Part shown: piece by piece, positions 22,901 through 34,870 of the stretch
How positions within the stretch are numbered: position 1 is the first letter of the stretch
Layout: the number at the start of each line of letters is the position of its first letter
Source of the DNA: Podarcis raffonei
Lineage: Eukaryota > Chordata > Lepidosauria > Squamata > Lacertidae
Direction of reading: 5' to 3'
Length of the DNA stretch: 64,000 nucleotides
Assembly: GCF_027172205.1 (NCBI RefSeq)
Contig: NC_070614.1
Location: 48,238,001 to 48,302,000 of the forward strand
Notes under the pieces: model-generated
The model's database searches: none
Seen by the model: only the letters and a program-made list of their open reading frames with translations
Told to the model about the DNA's origin: nothing
Program-made: the position numbers and the translations under genes

Positions 22901-25900
22901 CACGGATGATGATGGAGGAGAAAATTTCTTGCAGGCCCTGGAGCCTCTGTTTTACCAGCATGGGATCTGTTCAGCCTTCACAAAAAGAATGCAGAAAACA
23001 TATCATTTCGAAATGATGCATGATGTTTTTGACATATTCAAAAGTTATTATGTGGGTCTCACAAATGATAAAGCCAATGCATTCATCGTCTATGGAGATT
23101 CTCTGTCACTGAGCTGGCTAAGATTTCTTATATTTCTACGAGATCCTGAAAATAAGGAAAGCTCAACATTTAGAAAGGTGTGGATCATGACAACACAAAT
23201 TGATTTCATACTATTGAGTTATCAAAAGTTTTTGGATCTTGAGCCTTTTGAAGGTGCCATTTCCTTTACCATTCACTCAAAAGACCTTCTCGAGTTCAAT
23301 GAATTTCTTCAGATCATAAAACCTTACTGGAACACAGCAGATGGTTTTCTCAAGGTCTTCTGGGAGCAAGCATTTGACTGTACATTTCCAGATCTGATCA
23401 TGCAAGTTAATGAAACCTGTACAGGGGAGGAGAAGTTAGAGTATCTTCCTGGGCACCTGTTTGAAATGGACATGACTAGCCACAGCTACAATATCTACAA
23501 TGCTGTCTTTGTTGTGGCTCATGCTTTGCATGCTATTTATTCATACAGATCAAAGCACAGAGCACTGGGGGGAGAAAAAAAGCTTGAACTTCAAGATCTG
23601 CAGCCTTGGCAGGTAATCTGTTGCAAACAATATATTATTTCAGTCAGTCGATTTCTCCAAGGCCGGACGTCAAGAGATTTTGTTAGTGCCCCCTTTCCTG
23701 TACAGAATAGATCCATCTATTACTTTGTTATAACTTTTCCATATGCTATATGAGAATACAATGGTACCTCGGGTTAAGAACTTAATTCATTCCCGAGGTC
23801 CATTCTTAATCTGAAACTGTTCTTAACCTGAAGCACCACTTTAGCTAATGGGACCTCCCGCTGCTGCTGCACTGCTGCCACATGATTTCTGTTCTCATCC
23901 TGAAGCAAATTTCTTAACCCAAGGTACTATTTCTGGCTTAGAAGAGTGTGTAACCTGAAGCATCTGTAACCCGAGGTGCCACTGTATCTGATTCCTGATA
24001 CTTGGTCTTCATTATGTATATGTTCCTTCTGTTCCCTTTTTCTTTTTGAATCAGCTCCACTATTTTCTGCAAGGCACTTTATTTAACAACTCAGCAGGAG
24101 AAGCAATGTCCTTTAATGAAAAAAGGGAACTGAGAGGTGGATTTGACATCACAAACATGATCACATTCCCAAACAAGTCCTTCCTTCAAATGAAAGTTGG
24201 ACAAGTTGACCCTGATGCTCTTGAAGAAGAAGCATTCATCATTCATGAAGATTTGCTTGCATGGCACAGAGGATTTAATCAGGTCTGCATTCTAGGAATC
24301 CTTCAGGTCCCCACTGTTCTTATGATGTGTTCTTTGCGTGTCAGGAATTGCATTTTGTTTAAAACTGTGTTTTTTTTCCTATCTGATATGGCCAAGGAAA
24401 AATGTGGCTGCCTAGCACATTCAAAATTGGCATCACCTAGAAATGCCAAGAGAAAAAAAAACCAGTACATTTTTGTATAGCTATATTTTCCATATATGTG
24501 TATAAAGCAAAGCTTTGGAGTATATAAATGAAATTAATGCACAGGAGCCCATTTGGTAACTTCTTTTCCTCTTGCATTGAGACAATAACTCAGTAATAGA
24601 ACACATACTGTTTGCAAAAGGTCTCAGGTTCAATACCTTGAATCTCCAGGCAGGGCTAAAAGGAATTCCTGCTGAGAGGTTTTTCAACTATTTTGCAGAA
24701 TAAATTTAACATTTTGGAGAGCCCTCAAACTGTGTGGCTGACCTGCCAAACTTGGGGCCCTACCAGTCACCCCAATCCATGAATTCAGAAGTTTGGCACA
24801 GGTTTGGAGAGAATTGAACAATATTGGATTTGGGGGGAGCAGTATAGCACCATGGTGGGGAAGTCAGACACTGTAAAAAGGGGAGTTTGTGCTGCAAAAT
24901 GATTGCAAAGTTTGTCATAGGTTTCAATGGGATTCCAAATAATGGGATCCATAGACAACAAAGTTGTGTAAGGCAGCTATTTATATTGAACCTTTTTCCC
25001 CCTGAGTGGTGAACTTCATTAATAGAAGACAACTAAACAATCAGTTTCTCTGATCTCCTAAAATACTTTTCTGCTATGGATAGGTGACTCCCCTTTCTCT
25101 GTGTAATGACCACTGCCACCCTGGGAATCAGAAGGGAAAAAAAGAAGGGGAAAAGTTTTGCTGCTACGGCTGTGCTCCATGTTCAGAAGGGGAAATTTCA
25201 AACCAGTATGGTAAGTTATGCAGCACTCATATTTTTCATCCTACAGGGACAATGGCAAGGCTAGATGGTAGCATTTGAGGGGGTTCTTTTACTGCAAAAG
25301 GAGTAAGGAGCAACATGATAAAAATAGGATAAATATAACATTAGAGTTTGGGGCATATGAGGAAATTGAGTGCTGGATGATTCAGAACAGGCAAAAGAAA
25401 ATTAACTTCTTCATAAAGTACATGATTAAGCTATGGAATTTGTTACCTCAAGAGGCAGTGATGGGCACAAATTTTGAAGGCTTTAAAGAAGGATTCGACA
25501 AACTCATGGAGGATTAAGGCTATCCATGGCTATGACCTCTGGTGGCTTTGCTGTGCCTCCATCATCAGAGACTGAAGTCTTCAAATACCAGTTGCTGGAA
25601 AGTGTGGAGATTGGGGGAGACTTCTGTTTGACTCAGGTCCTGCTTGTAGGCTTCCCATAGGCATCTGGTTGGCCACTGTGAAATCAGGAAGCTGGATGAA
25701 ATGGGTGACTGTCCTGATGTAGCAGGTGATTATGTTCTTATGTGAAAAAGAAAGGCAGTTAGAAGGATATCAACACAGATATCATCAACTTTGCACACTA
25801 ATGATTTTAATAAGCCTAAAAATACACTGAACGTGAAGGCCTCTCCCTGCAAGGCCGTTTCAAATGTGCAGGCAGCTCCCTTACCAACTGGCCTAGGGGA

Positions 25901-27237
25901 CGAGGTCCAGACTCAGCAGTCCTGCTAAAGAGGCCCCTCATGAGGCTGGAAGACCATCACCCTGCTATTGTTTTATTGTTTTATTGTTTTATTGATTTAA
26001 TATGATGTAAACAACTTTGAGATTTTTATTAAAAATATAAAGCGGAATATAAATTTAAAAACCAAAAAACCAAAATAAAAAACACTCATATATGAACACT
26101 TAAAACACATGGAAGAAATAGGTTGAATTTCATGTGAGCAAAGAAGTAATATGGAAGGCAAAATATGCTTGAAACGTAATAACTGAATCAGTATAATAGC
26201 TTTCAGAATAAAGAGATCAAAACATTTATATCTGAAAACTAAAACACATGGATCCAATAGGTGTAATTTTATGTAAGTGAAGAAGACAAAAATTTGTTCA
26301 ATCAGTATTGAAATTTGACCTTGTTTATTTTTCAGATATGACTAATTGCTTCAGATGCCCAAAAGCTCAGTATCCGACCAAGAACAAAACTGCCTGCATT
26401 GAGAAAACGATGACCTTCCTTTCTTATGAAGAACCTTTAGGGATCAGTTTGGCATCATTTGCCCTTTCTTTCTTCTTCATCACAGCTTTGGTGCTAGGAA
26501 CATTCATTAAGTACAGAGACACTCCCATAGTTAAAGCCAACAACCGGGACCTCACCTACTCTCTCCTTGTCTCTCTCCTGCTCTGCTTCCTCTCTTCCTT
26601 GTTATTTCTGGGTGAACCTAGCACAGTCTCCTGCCTCCTCCGGCAACCAACGTTTGGCATCATCTTCTCAATGGCCATTTCTTGTGTGCTGGCCAAAACT
26701 ATCACTGTAGTTCTAGCTTTCATGGCCACCAAGCCAGGGTCCAGCATGAGGAAGTGGGTAGGGAAAAGACTGGCCTACTCAGTTGTGCTTCCCTGTTCTC
26801 TTATTCAATCAACTATCTGTACTGTGTGGTTGATGACATCTCCCCCATTCCCTGATCTGGACATGCACTCTTTAGCAGAAGAAATCATTGTGCAATGTAA
26901 TGAAGGGTCAGTCACCATGTTTTATTGTGTCCTGGGCTACATGGGCCTCTTGGCCATTGCCAGCTTCGTTGCTGCATTTGCAGCCCGCAAGTTACCTGAC
27001 AGTTTTAATGAAGCCAAGTTCATTACCTTCAGCATGTTGCTCTTTTGCAGTGTTTGGCTGTCTTTTTTTCCAGCCTACCTGAGCACAAGTGGAAAGAGCA
27101 TGGTGGCTGTGGAGATCTTCTCCATCTTGGCCTCCAGTGCTGGGTTATTGGGCTGCATCTTTGCCCCTAAATGCTACATCATTGTTCTGAGGCCTGAACT
27201 GAACAACAGGGATCAACTTATAAGAAGAAATAATTAA
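19693..27237 (+). CDS. V2R gene C, complete six-exon receptor
   Basis: Exons 19693-19907, 21578-21869, 22755-23612, 24055-24282, 25084-25210 and 26336-27237 join to 2622 nt (873 residues) with no stop and GT-AG introns. Residues 1-17 are a signal peptide. About 18-535 form the Venus-flytrap domain that binds ligand. About 536-600 are the cysteine-rich linker. TM1 starts near 609, and [13 protein letters not shown] lies near 851-863. Hallmarks are GGLSSDTSF...[30 protein letters not shown] and [16 protein letters not shown]. It is a family C GPCR for peptide or protein cues at vomeronasal dendrites. Intron 3 holds a MITE. Intron 5 holds the CR1/L3 fragment plus a private LINE 3' end at 25829-26080. 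Intron 1 (19908-21577) and intron 2 show no identified element. Confidence 0.92.
21578..21869 (+). CDS. Gene C exon 2
   Basis: Acceptor TTTGCAG. Encodes [23 protein letters not shown] to SLYKIPQ, the first lobe of the ligand-binding domain. Donor GTAGGT. Confidence 0.92.
22755..23612 (+). CDS. Gene C exon 3
   Basis: 858 nt in phase 0, [16 protein letters not shown] to DLQPWQ. Residues 247-290 ([24 protein letters not shown]) differ strongly from all other copies. Confidence 0.92.
23759..23984. mobile_element. Palindromic MITE, copy 3 (gene C intron 3)
   Basis: Ends CAATGGTACCTCGGGTTAAG and CCGAGGTGCCACTG, with TA at 23757-23758 and 23985-23986. The orientation is opposite to copies 1 and 2. 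Only gene C has it at this site. Confidence 0.8.
24055..24282 (+). CDS. Gene C exon 4
   Basis: [20 protein letters not shown] to LAWHRGFNQ. Closes the Venus-flytrap domain. Confidence 0.9.
25084..25210 (+). CDS. Gene C exon 5
   Basis: [16 protein letters not shown] then [18 protein letters not shown]: first half of the cysteine-rich linker. Its last base (G) joins AT of exon 6 to make Asp. Confidence 0.9.
25320..25745 (+). repeat. CR1/L3 LINE 3' fragment (gene C intron 5)
   Basis: Same insertion as in gene B intron 5: TTTGTTACCTCAAGAGGCAG, GCATCTGGTTGGCCACTGTG, CCTGATGTAGCAGG tail. Confidence 0.65.
25829..26080 (+). repeat. Private LINE 3' end in gene C intron 5
   Basis: Genes E and F read AATACACTGAGTTTAAAACACTCATATATG straight through. 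Gene C has about 250 bp between ACTGA and AAAACACTCATATATG. The insert ends in repeated TTTTATTG and AACTTTGAGATTTTTATTAAAAATATAAAG, a CR1/L2-like 3' tail. The family is not firm. Confidence 0.55.
26336..27237 (+). CDS. Gene C exon 6 (7TM)
   Basis: [14 protein letters not shown] to RRNN and TAA. The second half is almost identical at the DNA level to exon 6 of E, but the sequence after the stop is not. Confidence 0.93.
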
Positions 27238-27354
27238 ATAATAGTTTTGGTTTCACCTTATTCTGGAAAAAAAATATATGGAACATAAGGGTTTAAATTC
27301 TTTATTTTTTATTTTTCTGTCTATTATTACTAATATTTGTTTAAAATGATCTAT
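27238..27354 (+). other. Gene C proximal 3' flank
   Basis: Unlike the 3' flanks shared by D, E and F. It is weakly like that of gene A. Confidence 0.5.
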
Positions 27355-27681
27355 CTGTCTTGGTGCATCATTTCCTTTTTTATATATATAAAATATTTAT
27401 TAAAGTTTTACAAAAAGAAAAAAGAAACATACAAATAAAAAACAGTTCCATCTTTCCATTACATTCTTTCATTTACTTAATTCCCGGACCTCCTCTAACC
27501 TCCCTTTTTGTATTCCAGTTTAATTTGTCAGTTCAGCAAATCCTTCCCCTCTTTGCTTATCCTAATCTTTAATCCTAAAATAACGTAACATTAGATTTTT
27601 GCTTATTAATAGTCCATTTTTTCATACTCCTTATAGCATTATAGCTAAAAAAAACCACATAACTTTTAATCCAACATCATT

Positions 27682-30600
27682 CTAACATTCATTAATTTTA
27701 CAATATTTCTGTAAATAGTCTTTAAATTTCTTCCAATCTTCTTCCACCGACTCTTCTCCCTGGTCTCGGATTCTGCCGGTCATTTCTGCCAATTCCATAT
27801 AGTCCATCACCTTCATCTGCCATTCTTCCAGGGTGGGTAGGTCTTGTGTCTTCCAATACTTTGTGATAAGTATTCTTGCTGCTGTTGTGGCATACATAAA
27901 AAAAGTTCTGTCCTTCTTTGGCACCTGTTGGCCGACTATGCCCAGAAGAAAGGCCTCTGGTTTCTTCAAGAAGGTATATTTAAATACCTTTTTCAATTCA
28001 TTATATTCAATTCAATTATATTCAATTCATTTCAATTCTCCCAGAAAACCTTAATCCTTGGGCACGTCCACCAAAGGTGAAAGAATGTACCTTTTGTTTC
28101 TTTACATTTCCAACATTTGTTATCAGGCAAATGATAAATTTTTGCCAGTTTGACTGGGGTCATGTACCACCTGTATATCATTTTCATAATATTCTCTCTT
28201 AAGGCATTGCATGCCATAAACTTCATACCTGTGGTCCATAACTGTTCCCAGTCAGCGAACATAATATTATGTCCAACATCTTGTGCCCACTTAATCATAG
28301 CAGATTTCACCGTTTCATCCTGAGTATTCCATTTCAACAGCAAGTTATACATCCTTGACAAAATCTTCGTTTTGGGCTCTAACAGTTCTGTTTCCAATTT
28401 TGATTTTTCCACCTGGAATCCAATTTTTTTGTCCTGATTATATGCCTCCATTATTTGGTAATAATGAAGCCAATCTCGCACTTTATTCTTTAGTTTTTCA
28501 TAACTCTGCAATTTCAATTTGTCTCCTACTTGTTCCAAAATTTCCCAATATTTCGGCCATTTGGTCTCCATATTGAGTTTTCTCAAGGCCTTTGCTTCCA
28601 TTGGTGATAACCACCTTGGGGTTTTATTTTCAAATAAATCTTTATATCTTATCCAGACATTAAATAGTGCTTTCCTGACAATATGATTTTTAAATGCTTT
28701 ATGTGCTTTGACCTTATCATACCACAGATATGCATGCCAACCAAATACATTGTTAAAACCTTCCAAATCCAAAATGTCTGTATTCTCAAGGAGTAGCCAT
28801 TCTTTCAACCAGCAGAAAGCTGCTGATTCATAATACAGTTTAAGGTCTGGCAGGGCAAATCCACCTCTTTCCTTTGCATCCGTTAAAATCTTAAAATTTA
28901 TTCTGGGCTTCTTGCCCTGCCAGACAAATCTAGAAATATCTCTCTGCCACTTCTTGAAACAGTCCATCTTGTCTACAATTTGCAATACTTGAAACAAAAA
29001 TAACATTCTTGGCAATACATTCATCTTTATCGCAGCAATACGGCCTAGCAGTGAAAGCTTCAAGTTTGACCAAAGTTCTAAGTCTTTTTTCACTTCCGCC
29101 CAACATTTTTCATAATTATCTTTAAATAAATTCACGTTTTTGGCTGTCATGTTAATCCCCAAGTATTTCACTTTTTTAACCACTGTTAAACCTGTCTCAT
29201 TCCGAAACCTCTCTCTTTCATTCTCTGTTAATTTTTCCCCAAAAACCTTTGTTTTTAGTTTGTTCAATTTGAATCCAGCAACCTGACCAAAATCTTGAAT
29301 CAGTTCCAAAACTCTTTTGGTACTAGATTCTGGCTCCTGTAATGTCAATACTAAATCGTCTGCAAATGCTCTCAATTTATACTGTTTAGCTCCGACTTGT
29401 ATACCTTTAACCAACTGGTCTCTTCTAATCATATTCAGCAAAACCTCCAGGACTGATATAAAAAGCAATGGGGAAATTGGGCAACCTTGTCGTGTCCCTT
29501 TCTCTATCTTAAATTCCTCCGTCACCTCATTATTAACAATTAACTTGGCCTTTTGTTCAGAGTAAATTGCACTTATACCGTTTCCAAATCCTTCTCCCAC
29601 CCCCATCCCCTGTAGATTTTTCTTCATAAAACTCCAAGAAATATTGTCAAAGGCTTTCTCTGCATCTACAAATATTAAAACTGCTTTGGTGTTAGTATTC
29701 ACTTCTAACTTTTCCAGAATGTTAATTATATTCCTCAAATTATCAGACAAATGTCTACTCGGAAGAAAGCCTGCTTGGTCTTTATGAATCTCTTCCATCA
29801 ACACTTTTTTTAATCTCTTAGCCAAAATATCTGCAAAAATTTTGTCCACATTAAGTAGTGATATGGGGCGGTAGTTCTTAAGCTGAGTTTTTTCAGTTTC
29901 TGTTTTCGGTATAAGTGTAATATATGTTTCTTTCCACGATTCTGGTACCTTTTTCCCTTCCAGTATTTCATTACAGACTTCTTTTAAAGGTTGTACTAAC
30001 CATTGTTTTAAAGTTCTGTAATATCTTGAAGTCAGTCCATCTGGTCCTGGAGATTTGCCCAATTGCATGTTCTGAATGGCATCTTCTATTTCCTGTTCAG
30101 ATATTTTACAGTTCAACATTAATTTACTTTCTTGAGGAATTTTTTGTAATCCATTTATCTTCAAAAATCGATCTGTGTCAACTTCTTTCTGTGGCCCTTG
30201 TGTGTATAATTGTTTGAAGTACCTCTGGAAACATTTTTTAATCTTGGCTGGGTTCTGTATGTTCCTTCCTTCCACTTCTAGGTTTGTAATAGTATTTAAT
30301 TTTTGTCTTTTTTTCATTTGCCACGCTAGCAACTTCCCACATTTATTAGCTGATTCAAATGTCTTTTGTCTCATTTGTTTAATTTTCCATTCTATTTCCT
30401 GATTCATCATTTTCATATATTGTACTTGGTATAGCTTTATTTCTTTCAGAATCTCTTGCGACTTTGGTTTTGCTCTCAATTTCTTCTCACTATCTTTTAT
30501 TTTTTCCAATATTTTATCTTTCTTTTCATTTTGGCTTCTTTTCTTTATTGCATTCTGTTGTATCAAGAACCCTCTCATAATGGCTTTACTTGCGTCCCAG

Positions 30601-31438
30601 ATAACTCTTTTTTCAACATCAGTGTTCATATTTATCTCAAAATAGTCTCTCATAGTTTTTTGGGCCTTCTTAATCACGTTTTCATCTCTACATAAGGTGT
30701 CATTCATCCTCCATCTAAAAGAACCAGTGGAAATCAGTTTCATCTCCATCTTCACAGGATTATGGTCAGAGCAAGTTCTTGGACAGATTTCCGCCTTCTT
30801 TATCTTTGGAGCCATTCCACTAGTTACCCATATTTGATCGATTATGGTCCATGTCATTTTGGCTTCAGAAAAGAAAGTTCCCTCTCTAGCCAGGGAATTT
30901 ATTCTCCAAATATCAACTAAATCCAAATGGTCGTCATCTCAAAAAAGGTTTTCGGTAGTCTACCATCCTTGGTGATCACTTGTCTTTGTGCCTTATCCAT
31001 GTTTGTTGATACTACTCCGTTCATGTCTCCCATCAAGATCAAATTATAGTCCATATAGTCCATTAAAGTCTCATGCAACTTTTTGAAGAATTCAGATTTC
31101 CCCTCGTTTGGTGCATAAATTCCTACTATCAGGAATTTTTCTCCTTGAATTTGAATTTTAATTGCCACATATCTTCCTTGGTCATCTTTAAAAATAAATT
31201 TCGGTGATAATCTCTCCTTTGCATAGATCACTACTCCTCTTTTTTAAACTTTGTCAGATGAAATAAACTCTTGTCCCAATCTTTTATTAATCAGTACTTT
31301 TCTATGTAACCTAATCACATGTGTTTCCTGTAGGCAAATCAAGTCCAATTGTTCTCTTTTCAATAAATGAAAAACATTTTTCCTTTTCTGGGGGGAATTT
31401 AGACCATTACAATTCCAGCTTAATAGTTGCAGAGCCAT
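27682..31438 (-). pseudogene. L1 ORF2 (endonuclease/reverse transcriptase), broken
   Basis: Start MALQLLSWNCNGLNS lies 7 bases after ORF1. The endonuclease shows LICLQETH, VGIYAPN and CSDHNPV. The reverse transcriptase shows RPISLLNVDKIFADILAKRL, FVDAEKAFDNISW, GTRQGCPISPLLF and FADDLVL (the family's DD). The end has CWKCKETKGTFFHLWWTC. Lesions are one TAA near 31244, a frameshift near 30925, and an expansion of AATTGAAT-like repeats near 28000 that breaks the last segment. The middle 964 codons (28032-30926) are open. Confidence 0.9.
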
Positions 31439-31445
31439 AGTGTAG

Positions 31446-32577
31446 TTACTTTGTTTTTCCTCCAACAGCACCAAGTATCTGTTCTTGATCTGTCGGTGGC
31501 GTCACTTTCTCTGAACCAGGTAATCCAAAAGATAAGTTTGCTATGTCTAGTATTCCACTTTCCCGTGCTCTTGGCTCTTTCCCTATTTCCACTTCTTTCT
31601 GCAAATCTTCTCCATGGTCTCTCAAAAATCTATCTTTGTTGTCCAGTGATCTTATTTTTATCTTCCTTCCTTTGTATTTAAAGGACAAGCCTTGAGGGAA
31701 CTCCCACCTAAAAAGGATTCTGTTACTTCTCAGCAAAGCGACCAGCTCTCCGTAGTTAGACCTGAAGTCCAAAAGATGTTTCGGAATATCCTTAAAAATC
31801 TCAACACTTGACTGATAAATTTCCAAGGTCTTTTGGTAGTGCAAATTCAAGATTTTATCTCTCTCCTCTTTAGTTCGAAAAGTAATAAGACAGTCTCTCA
31901 CTTTATTCTTCTTTCCTCCTTTTCCAAGCCTGAATGCACTTACTATCTTGAATTCTTCCTTTCCCGAATCTAGTTGCCAAAAGTCTATAAATTCCTTAGT
32001 AAGAAAATCAGCCAAATTGTCCTTCTCAAGTTCAGGTACAGCTCTGATCCTCAGATTAGTTTGTTTCTCCTTCAATTCCACCATGGAAAGCATCAAACCG
32101 TAGTCGTCCAGTCGTCTGTGTATCGGTGGTATCTTCTCTTCAGTGGCAGTTGCTATCTCCTTTGCTTCCTCAGCAGTCTTTCGAATCTGAGTAGATTCTT
32201 GAAGCAATTTCTCAATAGCCTGTGTATTGGTGTTCACCTGCTGTCCCAAATTATTTATGCTCGTAGTATTCTAGTCAATTTTTGCTGATGCTTCAGCTAC
32301 TTGTTTATTTGTTTCAGCCACCTGTATATTTGTTTCAGCTTACTTGCCTGGTTAAATTTTCCAATGATTCATTAATTTTCCCTAATGCCAAAGCTAAAAC
32401 CTCCTCAGATGACATTCCTTTTGACTTTGCTTGTGCTGGTACAGCCCCTGGTGGTCCAGATACCCCAGAGGCCCCAGATGCTGATGCTCTTCTTTGTGAC
32501 CCAATGTCCGTGCGAATTCTGCCAGACCTCAATATTTTCTCTTGAGTCAAATCTATCTTTTCTTTCCCGTCTGCCAT
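31446..32577 (-). pseudogene. L1 ORF1 (RNA-binding protein), broken
   Basis: Starts MADGKEKIDLTQEKIL. An N-terminal coiled coil includes the near repeats AETNIQVAETNKQVAEAS and NTNTQAIEKL. The RRM-like core (LRIRAVPELEKDNLADFL) and C-terminal domain (ITFRTKEERDKIL, LSFKYKGRKIKI) follow. One frame change near 32338 and one in-frame stop near 32273 interrupt the coiled-coil region; the rest (267 codons from 32249) is open. The normal product is a trimeric cytoplasmic RNA chaperone. Confidence 0.85.
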
Positions 32578-33512
32578 ACCACTCCAGATAAGTCCAAGGT
32601 CGCTCCCACAGCTGGGCTTTGTTATGGAGTGGAAAATTCCCTGGCTCAATTATTTTTGTAACAATGTCCAACTTCCTCTAGGGGGACACAGTTGCAGTCA
32701 GACTTGTAACTTTGAAAAATAACATTTTTAAGTCCCCCAGTTTATCAAAAAAGACGACTGTATCAATTCCAACTATTTTAAAGTTACTCTAAAACCAGAA
32801 GTCAGCCAGAAACACTGTATCTTTTTTGCAGAGTTAGCTGTCAAAAGCAATTTATTACGTGCCTTTGACAATGCAGCATTCATTTTCAATGCAGTCCGTT
32901 CCCAGGATCTAAGCAGTGGATTTTACCTTCCTTTCCCCACTTTCTTTACAGGGAAGTAAAGTTCAAATCTTTTCCCCTCCTTTCCTGCAATCCAGAGGGG
33001 AAATCTTCTGTCTGACGTTCGGATTTTGACCCTTTTAAAAGTTACTTTCAAAGTTCTAGCTCACAGTCTCTTTGCTTTATTATATATACAAGAAACGGGA
33101 AGCAGACTTCCTGTTTATACTTCCCCGTTTCAGTGCCGAATTTACTAATTTCCTTTCCTTTATAATCCAATTTAATCCTACTCATGGGTAGTTGTTTCTT
33201 GCAGCCAAATTGTCCAGGAAAAAGTCAGCGCTCTCCGATAACGGCTGTGCAGCTTCGCTCCGCGGAAGAAGCAGTCACTCACAGCACCGCGCCGCTCTCC
33301 CCGCTTTACTCCGGAGCCCAAAAAAAGGGTTCCTTTGCAGTTTGGGGGGGCGCTGAAGGTGCCCGCTGAGTCCCACGCTCACAGGCTTCACCCGCCATTG
33401 ATTTTTGAATGGGTCCCCGCTTCGCCGCAGCGGTCAGACCCGATCCCACGGAGCTGGTCCCTCGGAGATCAGAGGGAATCCGCCATTATCGCTGGCGCTA
33501 ACCCGGAAGTCC
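32578..33512 (-). promoter_or_regulatory. L1 5' UTR / internal promoter region
   Basis: The outer third (about 33180-33512) is GC-rich and CpG-containing, as is usual for an L1 promoter. The block AAAAGTCAGCGCTCTCCG...CAGCACCGCGCC recurs at 63870-63950. Confidence 0.6.
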
Positions 33513-33533
33513 CTGTCTTGGTGCATCATTTCC

Positions 33534-34172
33534 ATTGCTGCTCCAAGTCCTGTTCTATTTTTCTGGATTTGTTAACCAGCCTCATATCACCAACATACTT
33601 AAATCTAATTAGTGCATGAATTAAGTCTAATTAATGCATTAATATCATAGAATAAGCTGTTCTTCAAGGTTTTGCTCACCGTGGAACAAAGTAGGTAATC
33701 AAGATTTTGTTCCCCTTCAGTCTACCTGAGAAACTCCATGTGTGAAAAGGTTTGAGCTGGTTAGTTTGTGGCTGTCTCTAGCCAGTCTTAAATTTCTATA
33801 CCAATAATTGGGGAACTTTCACCACTTTGTAACTAAGTTGTACTGCCTATTTTCTTAAGCATTGTATTTGACCTTTGAAGAATTTTTAAGTAAACTCTTT
33901 CTAACTTACCAAATTTATGCTCATTTCCCTACACTGGGGGAAGTGGAAAACTTTGGAACTCACTTTAAAGGGCACATTTTAAGCTTTTACTGCCTGTATT
34001 TCCATGCTATACTTTGCTGCATAATTTGTTTACTTAGGGACATGCATGGCTTTTGAACTTGCAGCCCACCATTAGCAGCCAGCTGTTCATTCACCAGGAT
34101 GGATCATGGTTGACCAGGTATAAGATGGCCAGAGTGCCAAGTTCAGCCCTGGAGGCCTTGGGGCTACCCCTT
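33534..34172. other. Remainder of gene C 3' flank, nothing recognised
   Basis: AT-rich, non-coding. Continues the gene C flank after the L1. Confidence 0.4.
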
Positions 34173-34260
34173 AAGGCAGGCTTCCTCAAAGATGGAACAT
34201 CAGCCCTCCAGATGTTTTTGGCCTACAGCTCCCATAATCCCTAGCTAGCAGGGATGATGG
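34173..34260. repeat. Fragment of an inverted-repeat element
   Basis: GGCAGGCTTCCTCAAAGATG, CCTCCAGATGTTTTTGGCCT and ACAGCTCCCATAATCCCTAG resemble one half of a widespread squamate fold-back repeat. The other half is absent. Confidence 0.4.
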
Positions 34261-34413
34261 AACCGGCTTGTTTGGCAGAATCTGCATCTCAGTCATCCAT
34301 TGAGACCCTGCTTGCTTGGCTTGCACCACAACATGGTTCAACAGTGGCTGACTCCCATGGAATAGGTTTGGGGCGGTCTAAACCCAGCAGATTCGTTCCA
34401 TCAAAATGGGTCG

Positions 34414-34680
34414 TCTGGAATTATTATTATTATTATTATTATTATTATTTATACCCCATCCATCTGGCTGGGTTTCCCCAGCCACTCTGGGTAGCTTCCA
34501 ACCAAACACTAAAATGCAATAACCTATTAAACATTAAAAGCTTCCCTAAACAGGGCTGCCTTCAGAGGTCTTCTAAAAGTTTGGCTGTTATTTTTCTCTT
34601 TGACATCTGGTGGAAGGGCATTCCACAGGGCAGGTGCCACTACCGAGAAGGCCCTCAGAATAAGGAATTCTGAGACCCAA
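34414..34680 (-). repeat. LINE 3' end with ATT microsatellite
   Basis: An (ATT)n run at about 34419-34449 is followed by TATACCCCATCCATCTGGCTGGGTTTCCCC, the reverse complement of a squamate CR1/L2-like 3' end. A plus-strand relative lies at 43845-43995. Confidence 0.55.
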
Positions 34681-34779
34681 TGTCATGCCTGCTGCTGTCA
34701 ATAAAGATTTCAACTGATTATATCCACCCACTGTTGTACAATCTGCTTATTCTGTTGCTCTCATGGGTCACATAATGCA

Positions 34780-34870
34780 CCTGCCTGGGCAATATTAAGT
34801 TGGGATTCCTGCCTTGCAGAGACCCTTGAGGTCCATTAAACTTTACAGTTCTATGATTCTGTGGCATGTG
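34780..34870 (+). repeat. CR1 LINE 3' tail
   Basis: GACCCTTGAGGTCCATTAAACT then TTCTATGATTCTGTGG, the ATTCTATGATTCT-type end of CR1 elements. Confidence 0.55.

Larger units (their letters stand above)
27376..33512 (-). mobile_element. L1 LINE, near full length, 6.1 kb
   Basis: Flanked by a perfect 21-bp target-site duplication (27355-27375 and 33513-33533, core CTTGGTGCATCATTTCC). On the minus strand it has a 5' UTR of about 930 bp whose first part is GC-rich, ORF1, ORF2 and a roughly 300-bp 3' UTR with an A-rich end. The insertion split the 3' flank of gene C. The perfect duplication means it is young, yet both ORFs already carry a few breaks, so the copy is probably dead. The 5' UTR is related to the right-hand end of the window. 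Confidence 0.92.

Noticed and set aside
26556-26747. Recurring minus-strand frame ([11 protein letters not shown]...) opposite each V2R last exon
   Set aside because: Repeats only because the coding exon on the other strand is conserved. No start context or independent conservation.
34254-34673. 139-codon plus-strand frame with a tyrosine run
   Set aside because: The run is the ATT microsatellite read in frame, inside a LINE 3' fragment.
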